From: Fuerstiella sp.
GTDB taxonomy: Bacteria; Planctomycetota; Planctomycetia; Planctomycetales; Planctomycetaceae
Length of the DNA stretch: 45,562 bases
Reading direction: 5' to 3'
Assembly: GCA_014238335.1 (NCBI GenBank)
Contig: JABABI010000003.1
Location: forward strand, 1 to 45,562
Of the stretch, positions 9,742 to 18,406 are shown piece after piece (the stretch's first letter is position 1; each line of letters starts with the position of its first letter). Under the pieces are notes generated by a model. That model saw only the letters and a program-made list of their open reading frames with translations, was not told where the DNA came from and did not search any database. Both the position numbers and the translations under genes were made by a program.

Positions 9742-10138
9742 ATGTTCTACGACGGAGATTGCCCGCTGTGCATGAGAGAGACTCGAATGCTGGGGCGACT
9801 GGCCCCACACAATGGAATTCTATTGACCAATATTGCCGATCCAGATTTTCAAACGTCCTCTGTCGGCAGGACGCAGGAGGAACTCATGGCGAAATGCATG
9901 GCCGCCTGACCGACGGTGGCTGGGTAACGGGAGTTAAGGTATTCCGTCAGCTGTATTCTGCCGTCGGCTTCGGTCCTGTCGTCTGGCTGACGCGACGAAT
10001 GTCAAACAGCTCCTGAATGTGGGCTACTACGTTTTCGCCAGGAATCACCTACGACTGACTGGCCGCTGCAACGAAAATGGTTCCATCGGACAAAAAGTTC
10101 AGCAAATGCGGCCTGTTTGGCACCTGTTAAACTGCTGA
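9742..10138 (+). pseudogene. DUF393 (DCC-type thiol-disulfide oxidoreductase-like) protein, two frameshifts
   Basis: The first frame starts [13 protein letters not shown], the defining DUF393 DGxCPxC motif, and runs through [20 protein letters not shown] to ELMAKCMAA, then stops at 9907-9909. The next frame continues as [20 protein letters not shown] and [14 protein letters not shown], and stops at 10014-10016. The third gives [20 protein letters not shown] to a stop at 10136-10138. Together they rebuild a protein of about 130 residues, the family length. The first lesion looks like loss of one A from a run at 9892-9894. Relatives lie beside SDR/DUF2867 genes, so this and the pseudogene at 7301 probably once belonged to one cluster. 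Confidence 0.85.
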
Positions 10139-10165
10139 CAGGGACAACTAGAAAGAATTCCAACC

Positions 10166-10621
10166 ATGTCGAATGTGAGAGAGGAGATCGTTGCAGAACT
10201 TAAGATTGCCTACTGGATGGAGCTGGAAACTGTTACCAATTACATCGCCAACTCCATCAACCTTGACGGTGTTCGTGCCGAAGAAATCAAGAAGTCGCTG
10301 CAGGCCGACGTCCAGGAAGAGCTGACTCACGCTCAGAGTTTGGCGCGCCGCATCAAGACCATCGGTGGCAAGGTGCCTGGCAGTGCTGACTTCAGGCCGG
10401 CGCAGACTTCGCTGCAGCCAAATGACGACACCACAGACGTCGTGTCCGTCATTAAAGGAGTCATTCACGCGGAAAACTCGGCAATCGCTCAGTACAATAA
10501 GCTGATTAAACTCTGCGACGGAATCGATTACGTCACGCAGGATCTCTGCATCCAGTCGCTGGCCGATGAAGAAGAGCATCGACGTAACTTCATGGGCTAT
10601 CTGGCCGAGTACGAAAGGTAG
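10166..10621 (+). CDS. Ferritin-like diiron protein
   Basis: The 151-residue protein is a four-helix ferritin/bacterioferritin-like bundle. Candidate iron ligands are E19 or E21 in YWMELETVTNYIA, the ExxH pair E52/H55 (QEELTHAQ), E103 (IHAENSAIAQY) and the second ExxH pair E135/H138 (LADEEEHRR). It presumably binds or oxidises iron, or handles peroxide, in the cytosol. No heme-binding Met typical of classical bacterioferritin stands out. It lies directly downstream of the broken DUF393 gene and converges with the winged-helix gene. Confidence 0.85.
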   Translation: MSNVREEIVAELKIAYWMELETVTNYIANSINLDGVRAEEIKKSLQADVQEELTHAQSLARRIKTIGGKVPGSADFRPAQTSLQPNDDTTDVVSVIKGVIHAENSAIAQYNKLIKLCDGIDYVTQDLCIQSLADEEEHRRNFMGYLAEYER

Positions 10622-10750
10622 GGGTGATCGAACACGAGGAAGACTCCATGACTCGAGGCGGCCCTGAAGCTGCCGCCATTACGCTTAATGGGGTGCAGCG
10701 TACGAACGACTCAACTTCTTCCTCTTCTTTCTCAAGGCAGCTTTCGGCGT

Positions 10751-11097
10751 CTACTTGTTGATCAGTTTGAGCAGATCGCCAATTTTTCGGTGAGCCTCTA
10801 TGGGATGCCATAGGGATTGGTTCTTCAGCACGTGGTATCGGTTTTGGCGTCCAATTTTCTCTCGACGGATGAAACCACCGTCTTCCAAATGCTGGACTAT
10901 TGGCTGTACGGCACGCTCGGTGATACCAACTTCGATGGCGACCTGTCGAAGCACTAGTTCCGGGTCCGAATGCAGTACCGCCAGCACGTGGGCATGATTG
11001 GTCAAAAACGTCCAGCGAGTCAGCGATTCTGGGGATCTTCTGCCTGATGTGGCCGCTCGGGCGGGGGGGCCTGTCGCTCAGCTGTCTTCTTTTTCAT
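10751..11097 (-). pseudogene. Small winged-helix transcriptional regulator, one frameshift
   Basis: An ATG at 11097 begins MKKKTAERQ and then a proline-rich stretch, but hits a TGA at 11023-11021. Restoring one base to the run of four G on the plus strand at 11031-11034 would join it to [19 protein letters not shown], followed by the wing-helix core ([38 protein letters not shown]). The rebuilt protein would be about 114 residues, a usual size for this MarR/ArsR-like regulator family. A shorter product from TTG 11005 (84 residues) still holds the recognition helix and wing, so some function may remain. It converges with the ferritin-like gene. Confidence 0.65.
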
Positions 11098-11346
11098 TGT
11101 CGCTTTATCACCTACACCAATGGTCTGCAGCCCGGTCAAATGACACATTCCACCAACCTCGCAGATTTGACTAAAATGAGAGAAATGCAAGACTCGATAA
11201 CATATTACGGACAACTATGTCGTGTCTTATGATTCGTGTAATCAACCACGTTGTTTCCGTCGGCAATTTTCGTTTTCCGGCTGGTCACATGGTGACTCTG
11301 ACCTGCGATTGGTCGACTTCGAACGGGCACAACAGGTCGATTTCCT

Positions 11347-11562
11347 GTGAACTCTGAACAACACATGGGATGGCAGGAATTGGAACGGGTTAATCACATT
11401 CGGAATACTGTCTTTCAATGCAAATCCTGGTTTGCGTTTCTGCGATTCGCATTACTGCTGCTTGGGTTGTTGATTCCGATGTCGGCTGCATCGGTCGTCG
11501 AGTCGCTGAACGCGTTTGGTTCTGAAGCCGAGTCCCCTGTGAGGAAATGCCGGAGTGCGTGA
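11347..11562 (+). CDS. Small hypothetical protein with one membrane segment
   Basis: A 71-residue open frame with a hydrophobic helix around residues 29-46 (AFLRFALLLLGLLIPM) and no recognised domain. There is no obvious Shine-Dalgarno sequence. Its stop codon is inside the left arm of a perfect 13-bp hairpin. It might be real or a chance frame in a decaying region. Confidence 0.3.
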   Translation: MNSEQHMGWQELERVNHIRNTVFQCKSWFAFLRFALLLLGLLIPMSAASVVESLNAFGSEAESPVRKCRSA

Positions 11563-11578
11563 CCTTCACGCACTCCGG
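11550..11578. terminator. Perfect 13-bp hairpin
   Basis: CCGGAGTGCGTGA (11550-11562) and TCACGCACTCCGG (11566-11578) are exact reverse complements around a 3-base loop. No T-tract follows on either strand, so it is either a non-canonical terminator or a structured or protein-binding element. It lies about 290 bases upstream of the SulP pseudogene. Confidence 0.45.
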
Positions 11579-11870
11579 TGGGCGCCGCAAACGGCGTTCT
11601 TTCCAGTCACGCTGCCTGGCTTGTCCCGCGCGAAGACTCGTCGTGTCCGCTGCGCCGTTTGATCGACAGGTCACGGGCCACTCTCGAGTTGACGATGAAC
11701 TGCTGGCGCCAATGCGTTGTTAGCGGCCGCTGTGTGAATCCTTGCAATCTCCGACCGGCCAGCCAGCACAGGGCATCGACTCTGTCGCGGCCCGTCAGTT
11801 CCGTTTCCCCCAACGCGCACAGCTCTACTGCTGAACTTCGCGTTGGAATTCGCACAGAGGCACATTCGTC

Positions 11871-14155
11871 ATGAATACACGAGCCGAGAATCTGGAGACG
11901 TCAGCTTCTATCTTTTCTGCATCCAGACTGTTGCAAGACATGACCGCAAGTGTTGTCGTGTTTCTGGTGGCGTTACCGTTATGTTTGGGCATTGCTCTCG
12001 CCTCGGGAGCGCCTCTGTTTTCCGGATTACTGGCAGGCATCATCGGCGGAATCGTCGTTGGAATTGTGAGTGGACCGCACACCAGTGTCAGCGGTCCTGC
12101 GGCCGGATTGACGGCTATTGTCGCAGCACAGATCGGTATTCTGGGATCATTTGAGGCATTCCTGATGTCCGTGTTTGTAGCGGGGTTGCTGCAGATCGGT
12201 TTAGGGATCGCACGAGCCGGGGCTTTGTCAGCGTTCTTTCCTTCCAGCGTGATCAAGGGGTTGCTGGCTGCGATCGGCGTGATACTGATTTTGAAACAGA
12301 TTCCCCATTTACTTGGACACGATACCGACCCTGAAGGCGAAATGTCGTTCTCTCAGCCGGATAATGAGAATACGTTCCCCGAGTTGTTGACTGTCCTGTT
12401 GGGAGACGTTCACGTGGGCGCTGCCGTGATCGGAATTCTCTGCATCGCTGTGCTGGTGCTTTGGGGACGGATCCAATCTCTGAGTAAATCAATCGTTCCA
12501 GGGCCGCTGGTTGTCGTCCTGTTCGGCGTATTTTTGCAATACCTGTTCGGACGACTTGGCGGCGATTGGGTGATTGAAGCGAGTCACCTCGTGCAGATTC
12601 CGGTGGCAAAACATATCAGTGGTGTCGTGGATTTCCTGACGTTTTCTGATTTTTCGCAGTGGACAAATCCGGCAATCTATTTCTCCGCTGTCACAATTGC
12701 AATCGTCGCTTCGCTGGAAACACTACTCAATCTGTAGGCGGTAGATAAGCTTGACTCCGAACGACGGGATTCCCCCGCCAGTCGCGAACTGATTGCGCAG
12801 GACGTGGGCAACACGGTTGCGGGGCTCATTGGGGCGATACCAGTCACTTCGGTGATCGTACGTGGTTCGGTGAACGTAAGCGTCGGCGCCAAATCGAAGC
12901 TGTCCGCCATATTTCATGGCATGCTGCTTCTATTCAGTGTTGTGTTGTTTCCGGTCTACCTGAACATGATCCCTATCGCGGCACTGGCCGCAATTCTTCT
13001 GGTCACGGGGTTTAAGCTTGCCAGCCCGTCGCTGTTTCGGCATATGTGGAGCGAAGGTCGTTATCAGTTCATTCCGTTCGTGGTGACTTTGGTGTCAACC
13101 GTCTTTACCGACCTGCTGATTGGGATTCTGATTGGGCTTTCAGTGAGTGTCCTCTTTATTCTGAACAGCAGCCTACGCCGACCGGTTCGACGAATCGTTG
13201 AAACTCACATCGGTGGCGACGTATTGCACGTCGAATTGGCCAACCAGGTCAGTTTTTGAACCGTGCCTCGTTGGACAAATTGTTCAGCGAAGCTGTCTGC
13301 GGCTCCAGCTTGTTGATCGATGCCAGCGACACGGACTACATCGATCCCGGTGTTCTGAGTCTAATTCGAGACTTCAAGAACAACCGCGGACCTGCCCGCG
13401 GATTCTCTGTCAGTCTGCACGGATTCCGAAGACGGTATAATTTGGGTGACGATATTCAGTTTGCGGACTATTCAACTCGCGAGTTGCAGGATCGCGTCAC
13501 GCCAGAGCAGGTGCTGGAAATTCTGCGGGAGGGAAATCTGCGGTTTCAGAATGGAAGACGTCTAACACGAGACTTTCGGCGACAGGTCTATGCGACGGCG
13601 GAACGTCAAACGCCTCTTGCCGCAGTTCTTAGTTGCATCGATTCACGTGTTCCAGCCGAATTGGTATTCGATTGGGGTATTGGAGATATTTTCAGTGTTC
13701 GCGTCGCAGGCAACGTATTAGGCAGTAAATCGTTGGGGAGTCTCGAGTACGGTGTCGGCGTTGCCGGTGTGAAACTTGTGCTTGTGCTGGGACACACTTG
13801 ATGTGGGGCGGTCTCGTCGTCGGTGCAATTGCTCGGGGACAACAGAAACGTCGAGCAGAAGACGGGCTGTCAGCATTTGCATACGATTGTTGAAGAAATC
13901 GCACCTTGCATCGGCAGTGCTGAGCTCTCAAATCTGAAAACGTTCAACGACGTGGACAGGGAATTCTTCATCGACGAGATCGCAAGACGCAATGTGCTGC
14001 GAACGGTTCAGGAAATCGTGCACCGAAGCACTGCGGTTCGTCAGGCCGTCAGCAATGGCAGATTGCTCGTTGTCGGAGCAATGTATGCCGTGAAAAGCGG
14101 AAATATCGATTTTCTTATGGAACACGCACAGCCGACGCCCCTCGTCGCCTCTTAG
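11871..14155 (+). pseudogene. SulP anion transporter-beta-carbonic anhydrase fusion, broken at three places
   Basis: The rebuilt reading is about 760 residues: a SulP transporter (DMTASVVVFLVALPLCLGIA, SGPHTSVSGPAAGLTAIV, ELIAQDVGNTVAGLIGAIPV), a short STAS-like segment (LLIDASDTDYIDPGVLSLI), and a beta-carbonic anhydrase (AVLSCIDSRVPAELVFDWG, VRVAGNVLGSKSLGSLEYG). Such fusions couple bicarbonate or anion uptake to CO2 hydration. Three lesions are visible. An in-frame TAG lies at 12735-12737 between ETLLNL and AVDKLDSERR. One T is lost from a run near 13253-13257, which shifts the frame after ELANQVSF. An in-frame TGA lies at 13799-13801 inside the zinc motif, between GHT and CGAV. The tail stays open to 14155. 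No fragment holds a complete enzyme or pore. Confidence 0.9.
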
Positions 14156-14972
14156 AGCAAATTACAAATCGACGAAACCTGTCTAGTCTCGTGGGGCAGG
14201 TGCTCTGCTATTTAAACACGTCAAACGCGGCCATGATTCAGCGAAATTCACTGCAGACACGACTTCTGCCGACGCGACACTCAAAAGAACGGCTCTCTCA
14301 AGACACGGCACCATGGCTTCTTTTTGAAGGCAATATTTGCTGAACGGATAATATGGCGAAGGAATTCGGCTTTCACGTGGACTTCTATGACGGTGACATC
14401 AATGGGGGCCAGCGATTCCAGGTCGTGATATTTTTCGAGCCCTGTGGGTGGCGAGAGTTCCTTCTCAGTAGGCCTGCCGGGACGTCTTGACTGTTTCGTT
14501 GCAGTGACTCGGAAAAATTCTGCCGACACCTGCGTCGCAGTTCCCCTGCAGGTCGGCTGGCGCTATTAATACTCATGCAATGAATCATCTACCAGTGGAG
14601 CTGCTGCTCAACTTCGCTCATTGGTGGATTCATCGCGAGAATGTGAGTGCGGCTTGTTGAGTGATCAGTTTCCGTAGCAAACTCCGGGCCAGCAAGCTCT
14701 TGTGCACCGCCGCCTCTGGGCACTTTAGGACAGTCGTGTTCGGCACGTCTTGCGACGGAGGGTGCACTCACGTGGGGGCATTGGCTGCAATCTTCACCAG
14801 TTGTGACTCCGGGCCTGCCAGCAGGGAAAGCGTGAAGCACTACCGACTGTGAGCTGCGTTTTGTGCGATGATTGACGAAGACATCGTGTAAGCCGCACGC
14901 GGTGACAAGCTGAACTACGGTTCGCAGCAGGGATACGGCATAACGGAACGTGAAAGTGGCACGGAGACTCTG
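14156..14972. other. Gene-free stretch after the SulP pseudogene
   Basis: About 820 bases with no frame that shows a domain, a signal peptide or a credible start. It may be further decayed coding DNA beyond recognition. Confidence 0.5.
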
Positions 14973-15827
14973 TCAGCGCCCGAACAGCCATCGCAAAAAT
15001 CGAAAGGGTGCAAGCACGTTATCCTTGAATGCGACGCCCTGCTCATTGGCGCGGGCTATCGTAACCGTTGCATCATCGGAAATCAGATTGTCAGGGTTCA
15101 TGTCGCGGATTCTCTGCAAGAGTTGCTGAACGAAAACATCTGGCTGTGTAACATCCAGCGAGTTGGCGATCACCGCAAGACCATCTGCCCTCAACATCGA
15201 ACCATCCACATTGACGGATTCAAATAACGCATCGGAGTAACCCAGAAGAATATCGCCAGTGGCAAGCTTTAACTTAGTGGATGCAAACTTCTGACTTCCC
15301 ATGATCCCCAGCGGCATGTTGCGCAGGTCCATGTTGCCGCCTTCGAGCGGTTCCCATTGGCGGGAGGCGGCTCGATAGATCAGCGGTGGTGGATGTCCGG
15401 CTGTGCAGACTGACAGTTCTCGGGTTGGTGAAAAATACGTACTGACGATTGCCGTTGCAAATCGGCCCACGGACGAAGCTGCCTCAAATTCGGTGTTTAG
15501 GGATTCTACCACGCGAGATTGGTCGATGTAGTTGACGTTCTTTCGCATAATATTGCGAAGTGCACCGCCGAGAGGAGCTGCTTCGGCACCGTGGCCGCTT
15601 ACGTCAGCAAGCAGCATTCGCGTGACTCGACCGGACGCGCAAGACGACAGGTAGTATACATCACCGCCCATGTCTCCAGCACCATAGGGCTGACTGTAGA
15701 CCCACAGGTCGAGCCCCGGTACGACAAAGTCAGACCACGTGGAACGGTTTCCGCCCCACACTTCCATACAGCTCATCGTTTCACGAGCAACTTCATTCAC
15801 ACTAAGTGGTTCCATGGTTGTTGACAT
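14973..15827 (-). CDS. PP2C/SpoIIE-type serine/threonine phosphatase
   Basis: I start at ATG 15827 (MSTTMEPLSVNEVARE), giving 284 residues. An in-frame start at 15884 adds 19 residues of no family character. The phosphatase fold (residues about 35-265) shows the metal-binding aspartates: D52/D56 in GAGDMGGDVYYL, D75 in LLADVSGHGAEAA, and the late SDDAT box. STYFSPTRELSVCTAGHPPP and GDILLGYSDALFE are also typical of the SpoIIE/RsbU group. Such enzymes usually control an anti-sigma-factor antagonist. No sensor domain is attached. The last 18 residues (FKDNVLAPFRFLRWLFGR) are amphipathic and may touch the membrane. No partner gene is adjacent. Confidence 0.88.
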   Translation of the reverse strand: MSTTMEPLSVNEVARETMSCMEVWGGNRSTWSDFVVPGLDLWVYSQPYGAGDMGGDVYYLSSCASGRVTRMLLADVSGHGAEAAPLGGALRNIMRKNVNYIDQSRVVESLNTEFEAASSVGRFATAIVSTYFSPTRELSVCTAGHPPPLIYRAASRQWEPLEGGNMDLRNMPLGIMGSQKFASTKLKLATGDILLGYSDALFESVNVDGSMLRADGLAVIANSLDVTQPDVFVQQLLQRIRDMNPDNLISDDATVTIARANEQGVAFKDNVLAPFRFLRWLFGR

Positions 15828-16491
15828 AGCCGTACGACCGGTTAGATGTTTGAAAAGCAGGCGACGGGCAGACCGGTCAGACAATGACTTGAAGAACGCG
15901 ACGTGAATGCGTCGTGCAAAGTCGCCCCATGAAAAACATCAACAGCCGTGGCCGGAAGTGACACATGAACCCCATACCCTGTGAGGTTATAGACGAAGGA
16001 GCAATTTTGACCACAGGTTTGTTGGAATTCTCTCTTACCTCGTACCCGTTCGGGGTCGCCGACAAAACCACAGCGTTCTCAAGATCACAGCCCCTACAGC
16101 GAAGAACGAGGCAGAGAAACCTGCCCCGGATGCTCGTCTGCGAGCCATGTTTGAGTTCGCCCTGTCCCGCAACAGCGCCCTGTTGGTTTGTTCCTCCCGT
16201 GCCATTCCGGGGCGACCGGACGGTTGGTGTTGATATGATTTGCTGATGAGGCAAAAATTGCTGGAAGCGATCTGCATTCCATCACACAGTGCTGGCGCGA
16301 ATGGCACATGGCAATCCTGTTTTCGCATCACTCCGGCATCCGAGGCCGTCCGCAAAGTCAATCATCGGGATGCAATTTAAACACTTGCGCCCTCACTCGG
16401 CGAAAAAGACAGACGTCACACGACAGAAACAACACGGAATATTGCGTCGGGCTCGCGCGAACGAACACCACTGGTACTCGCGTGCGCGACG
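15828..16491. other. Gene-free stretch
   Basis: About 660 bases between the phosphatase start and the sulfatase stop. Short frames exist on both strands, but none has a domain or ribosome-binding site. Confidence 0.5.
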
Positions 16492-17973
16492 CTACTGCTT
16501 CCTGGTGTACCATTCCGGAGTGCCAAACCAGTCATGCATCTCCTTTTCGAAAGGGGCAAAGACTTCACGTGGTTCCATGAATTCGCCGCGGTCGCCGGTT
16601 TCGGCAATCCACGTCTGCAGTGCCGCTCGCAGACGAAGCAGAGCCGTCTTGTGTTCGGGATTATTAGAAGACACGAGGTTGTGGATTTCGTGAGGATCGG
16701 CCTGCGTGTCGTACAACTGTTCTGTGGGAAGGTCCTGCATCAGTTCGGCAGGCGACCTCTGAAGTTTTCCTTCGGCCAACAGTTTGCGCATCAGCGGCTT
16801 CACCATGAAACATTTCTCCTTGTAACGATTCAGAGACGCGAAACCCTGTTGCGGCTGATAATTTCGCAGATAGTGGTACCGTTGATCGCGGACGGAACGA
16901 ATGCGATTTTCTGTTTCATCGATACGGTCGCGAGCACCAAACGCATAGGTTCGTGGCGGGCCGACTTCATCGCCCATGAACTTTCGACTCTGCATGCCGG
17001 CCGGCGGAGTAATACCGGCAAAACCCAGGGTTGTGGCCGTGATGTCCAGCAGACTGATGACGTCATCGTTGACAGAACCCGGTTGATACTGCGGTGGCTG
17101 CGTGAAATTTTTCGGCCAGTGAATAATCAGGGGCACGTGCAAACCGGTGTCCCAGCACCAGTGAATTCCTCTGGCTTCAAGTCGACCGTTGTCGCCGAAG
17201 AACATCACGATGGTATCGTCGGCAACACCGTCCTTTTCCAGCTGATCAAGAATCCAGCCAATGCGGACGTCCATGCCTGAAACCGAATTCAGATATCGAG
17301 CCCACTCTTCGCGAACCAGAGGATGGTCTGGGTAGTACGGAGGCGGTGAAACGTTTTCCGGAGTAGCGATCTTTTCATGCCACTCTTCCCCGACCCATTT
17401 GACTCGTCTCTTTTCGAAGGTCCTGCGATCGTAAATATCGTATTCGATCTCCGGAGTGTTGATTTGAGCGAAGAACGGTTGGTTGTCCTTCAGGCCGGCC
17501 CACTCGTTGGTGTCGTACACCGGGCCTTCGTTAACAAAATTCAGGTCCAGCTTGCCGGTGCCGACCGTTCTCTCACCAATCTTCACGATATTGGCCGTCT
17601 GATATCCAACATCATTCAGGCGATGAGTCAATGGACGAACGCCTTCCGGCAACCGATAGTCGTCATCGCGGTGTGACCGCATGTGATGCATGTCGGTGGT
17701 CGTTTGATACATCCCCGTCATGAATGCAGAACGACTGGGAGCGCAGACGGGGGATGTCGAGAATACTCGGGTGAAACGAACACCGTCAGCAGCCAGAGCG
17801 TCCAGATTCGGTGTCTTGACGTTTTTCGCGCCGTAACAGCCCAGATCCAGCTTCAGGTTTTCACCGACGATCCACAGAATGTTGGGTCTGCGGTCCACAG
17901 GAAACGCTGACTGGCCGCTGCACCAGTGACAGGACAGTGTCAGCACAATCGCAAGCAGTTGACGTCGACGCAC
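16492..17973 (-). CDS. Formylglycine-dependent sulfatase (secreted)
   Basis: The 493-residue protein starts at GTG 17973 with a GGAGAAA ribosome-binding site. It has a signal peptide (LLAIVLTLSCHWCSGQSAFP), the sulfatase core opening PNILWIVGENLKLDLGCYG, and the active-site CAPSR (C77-R81) whose cysteine is converted to formylglycine. Other hallmarks are MTGMYQTTTDMHHMRSHRD, MFFGDNGRLEARGIHWCW with its metal-binding Asp-Asn, and a family-typical C-terminus (EQLYDTQADPHEIHNL). The first metal site reads Glu-Asn (E38-N39) where many sulfatases have Asp-Asp. It probably desulfates algal or host polysaccharides in the periplasm. In contrast to the second sulfatase in the window, it looks fully intact. 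Confidence 0.95.
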   Translation of the reverse strand: MRRRQLLAIVLTLSCHWCSGQSAFPVDRRPNILWIVGENLKLDLGCYGAKNVKTPNLDALAADGVRFTRVFSTSPVCAPSRSAFMTGMYQTTTDMHHMRSHRDDDYRLPEGVRPLTHRLNDVGYQTANIVKIGERTVGTGKLDLNFVNEGPVYDTNEWAGLKDNQPFFAQINTPEIEYDIYDRRTFEKRRVKWVGEEWHEKIATPENVSPPPYYPDHPLVREEWARYLNSVSGMDVRIGWILDQLEKDGVADDTIVMFFGDNGRLEARGIHWCWDTGLHVPLIIHWPKNFTQPPQYQPGSVNDDVISLLDITATTLGFAGITPPAGMQSRKFMGDEVGPPRTYAFGARDRIDETENRIRSVRDQRYHYLRNYQPQQGFASLNRYKEKCFMVKPLMRKLLAEGKLQRSPAELMQDLPTEQLYDTQADPHEIHNLVSSNNPEHKTALLRLRAALQTWIAETGDRGEFMEPREVFAPFEKEMHDWFGTPEWYTRKQ

Positions 17974-18302
17974 AAGGTTTCTCCGAAAAACGGAATCAAA
18001 CAGTCAGACAGGACGGGCACATGGGACCCTCGAAAAACACGCCTCAATCACCGGCGTACTTTTACCGGAACCGGGGTCGAAAAGGTATCGGTGGTGAAAG
18101 GATCTCCCGAAGCATCCGGATTCACCGTCCAAAGTCGATGGAGATCGATCGAACGCTTGCTGAATTTGTTCACTGCTTTGCACGATGCGGCACCACAGCA
18201 CGTGGTGCATTCGTTTAACCGCGGGCCCCGTGGACTTTAAGGCTGCAAGCCGACATCGCATGGGGAATTGCTCCCGGCGGTTAAGCAAGCCGTCTCCAAC
18301 AG

Positions 18303-18353
18303 AAAAAAGCGGTACTCGTTTGCTCCGGCAGGAGACAACGGAATACCGCTCTT
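18303..18353 (-). terminator. Rho-independent terminator after the PDZ gene
   Basis: Arms AGCGGTA (18308-18314) and TACCGCT (18344-18350) enclose a region that contains its own small GC-rich stem. On the minus strand the stem is followed by a run of six T. It lies 55-100 bases downstream of the PDZ stop and closes the sigma/anti-sigma/PDZ operon. Confidence 0.6.
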
Positions 18354-18406
18354 TGTGTTCTGTAGTGGGATCGAAACAGCTTTTATGGCGTCTCGGACAT
18401 TTGTGC

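Noticed and set aside
9189..10016. 275-codon plus-strand frame spanning DUF3050 and DUF393
   Set aside because: Its first two thirds are a shadow of DUF3050 in another frame. Only the last part (9894-10016) is real, as a fragment of the DUF393 pseudogene.
13757..13825. TGA within the carbonic anhydrase zinc motif as a selenocysteine or recoded codon
   Set aside because: The TGA replaces a variable residue between His and Cys, not a ligand. No stem-loop suited to selenocysteine insertion was noticed after it, and the same gene carries a TAG and a frameshift, so decay is simpler.
7301..14155. All frameshifts being sequencing error
   Set aside because: Homopolymer losses could be error, but the in-frame stops and the lost sulfatase cysteine are substitutions. 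I keep decay as the better explanation, and read support is the deciding test.
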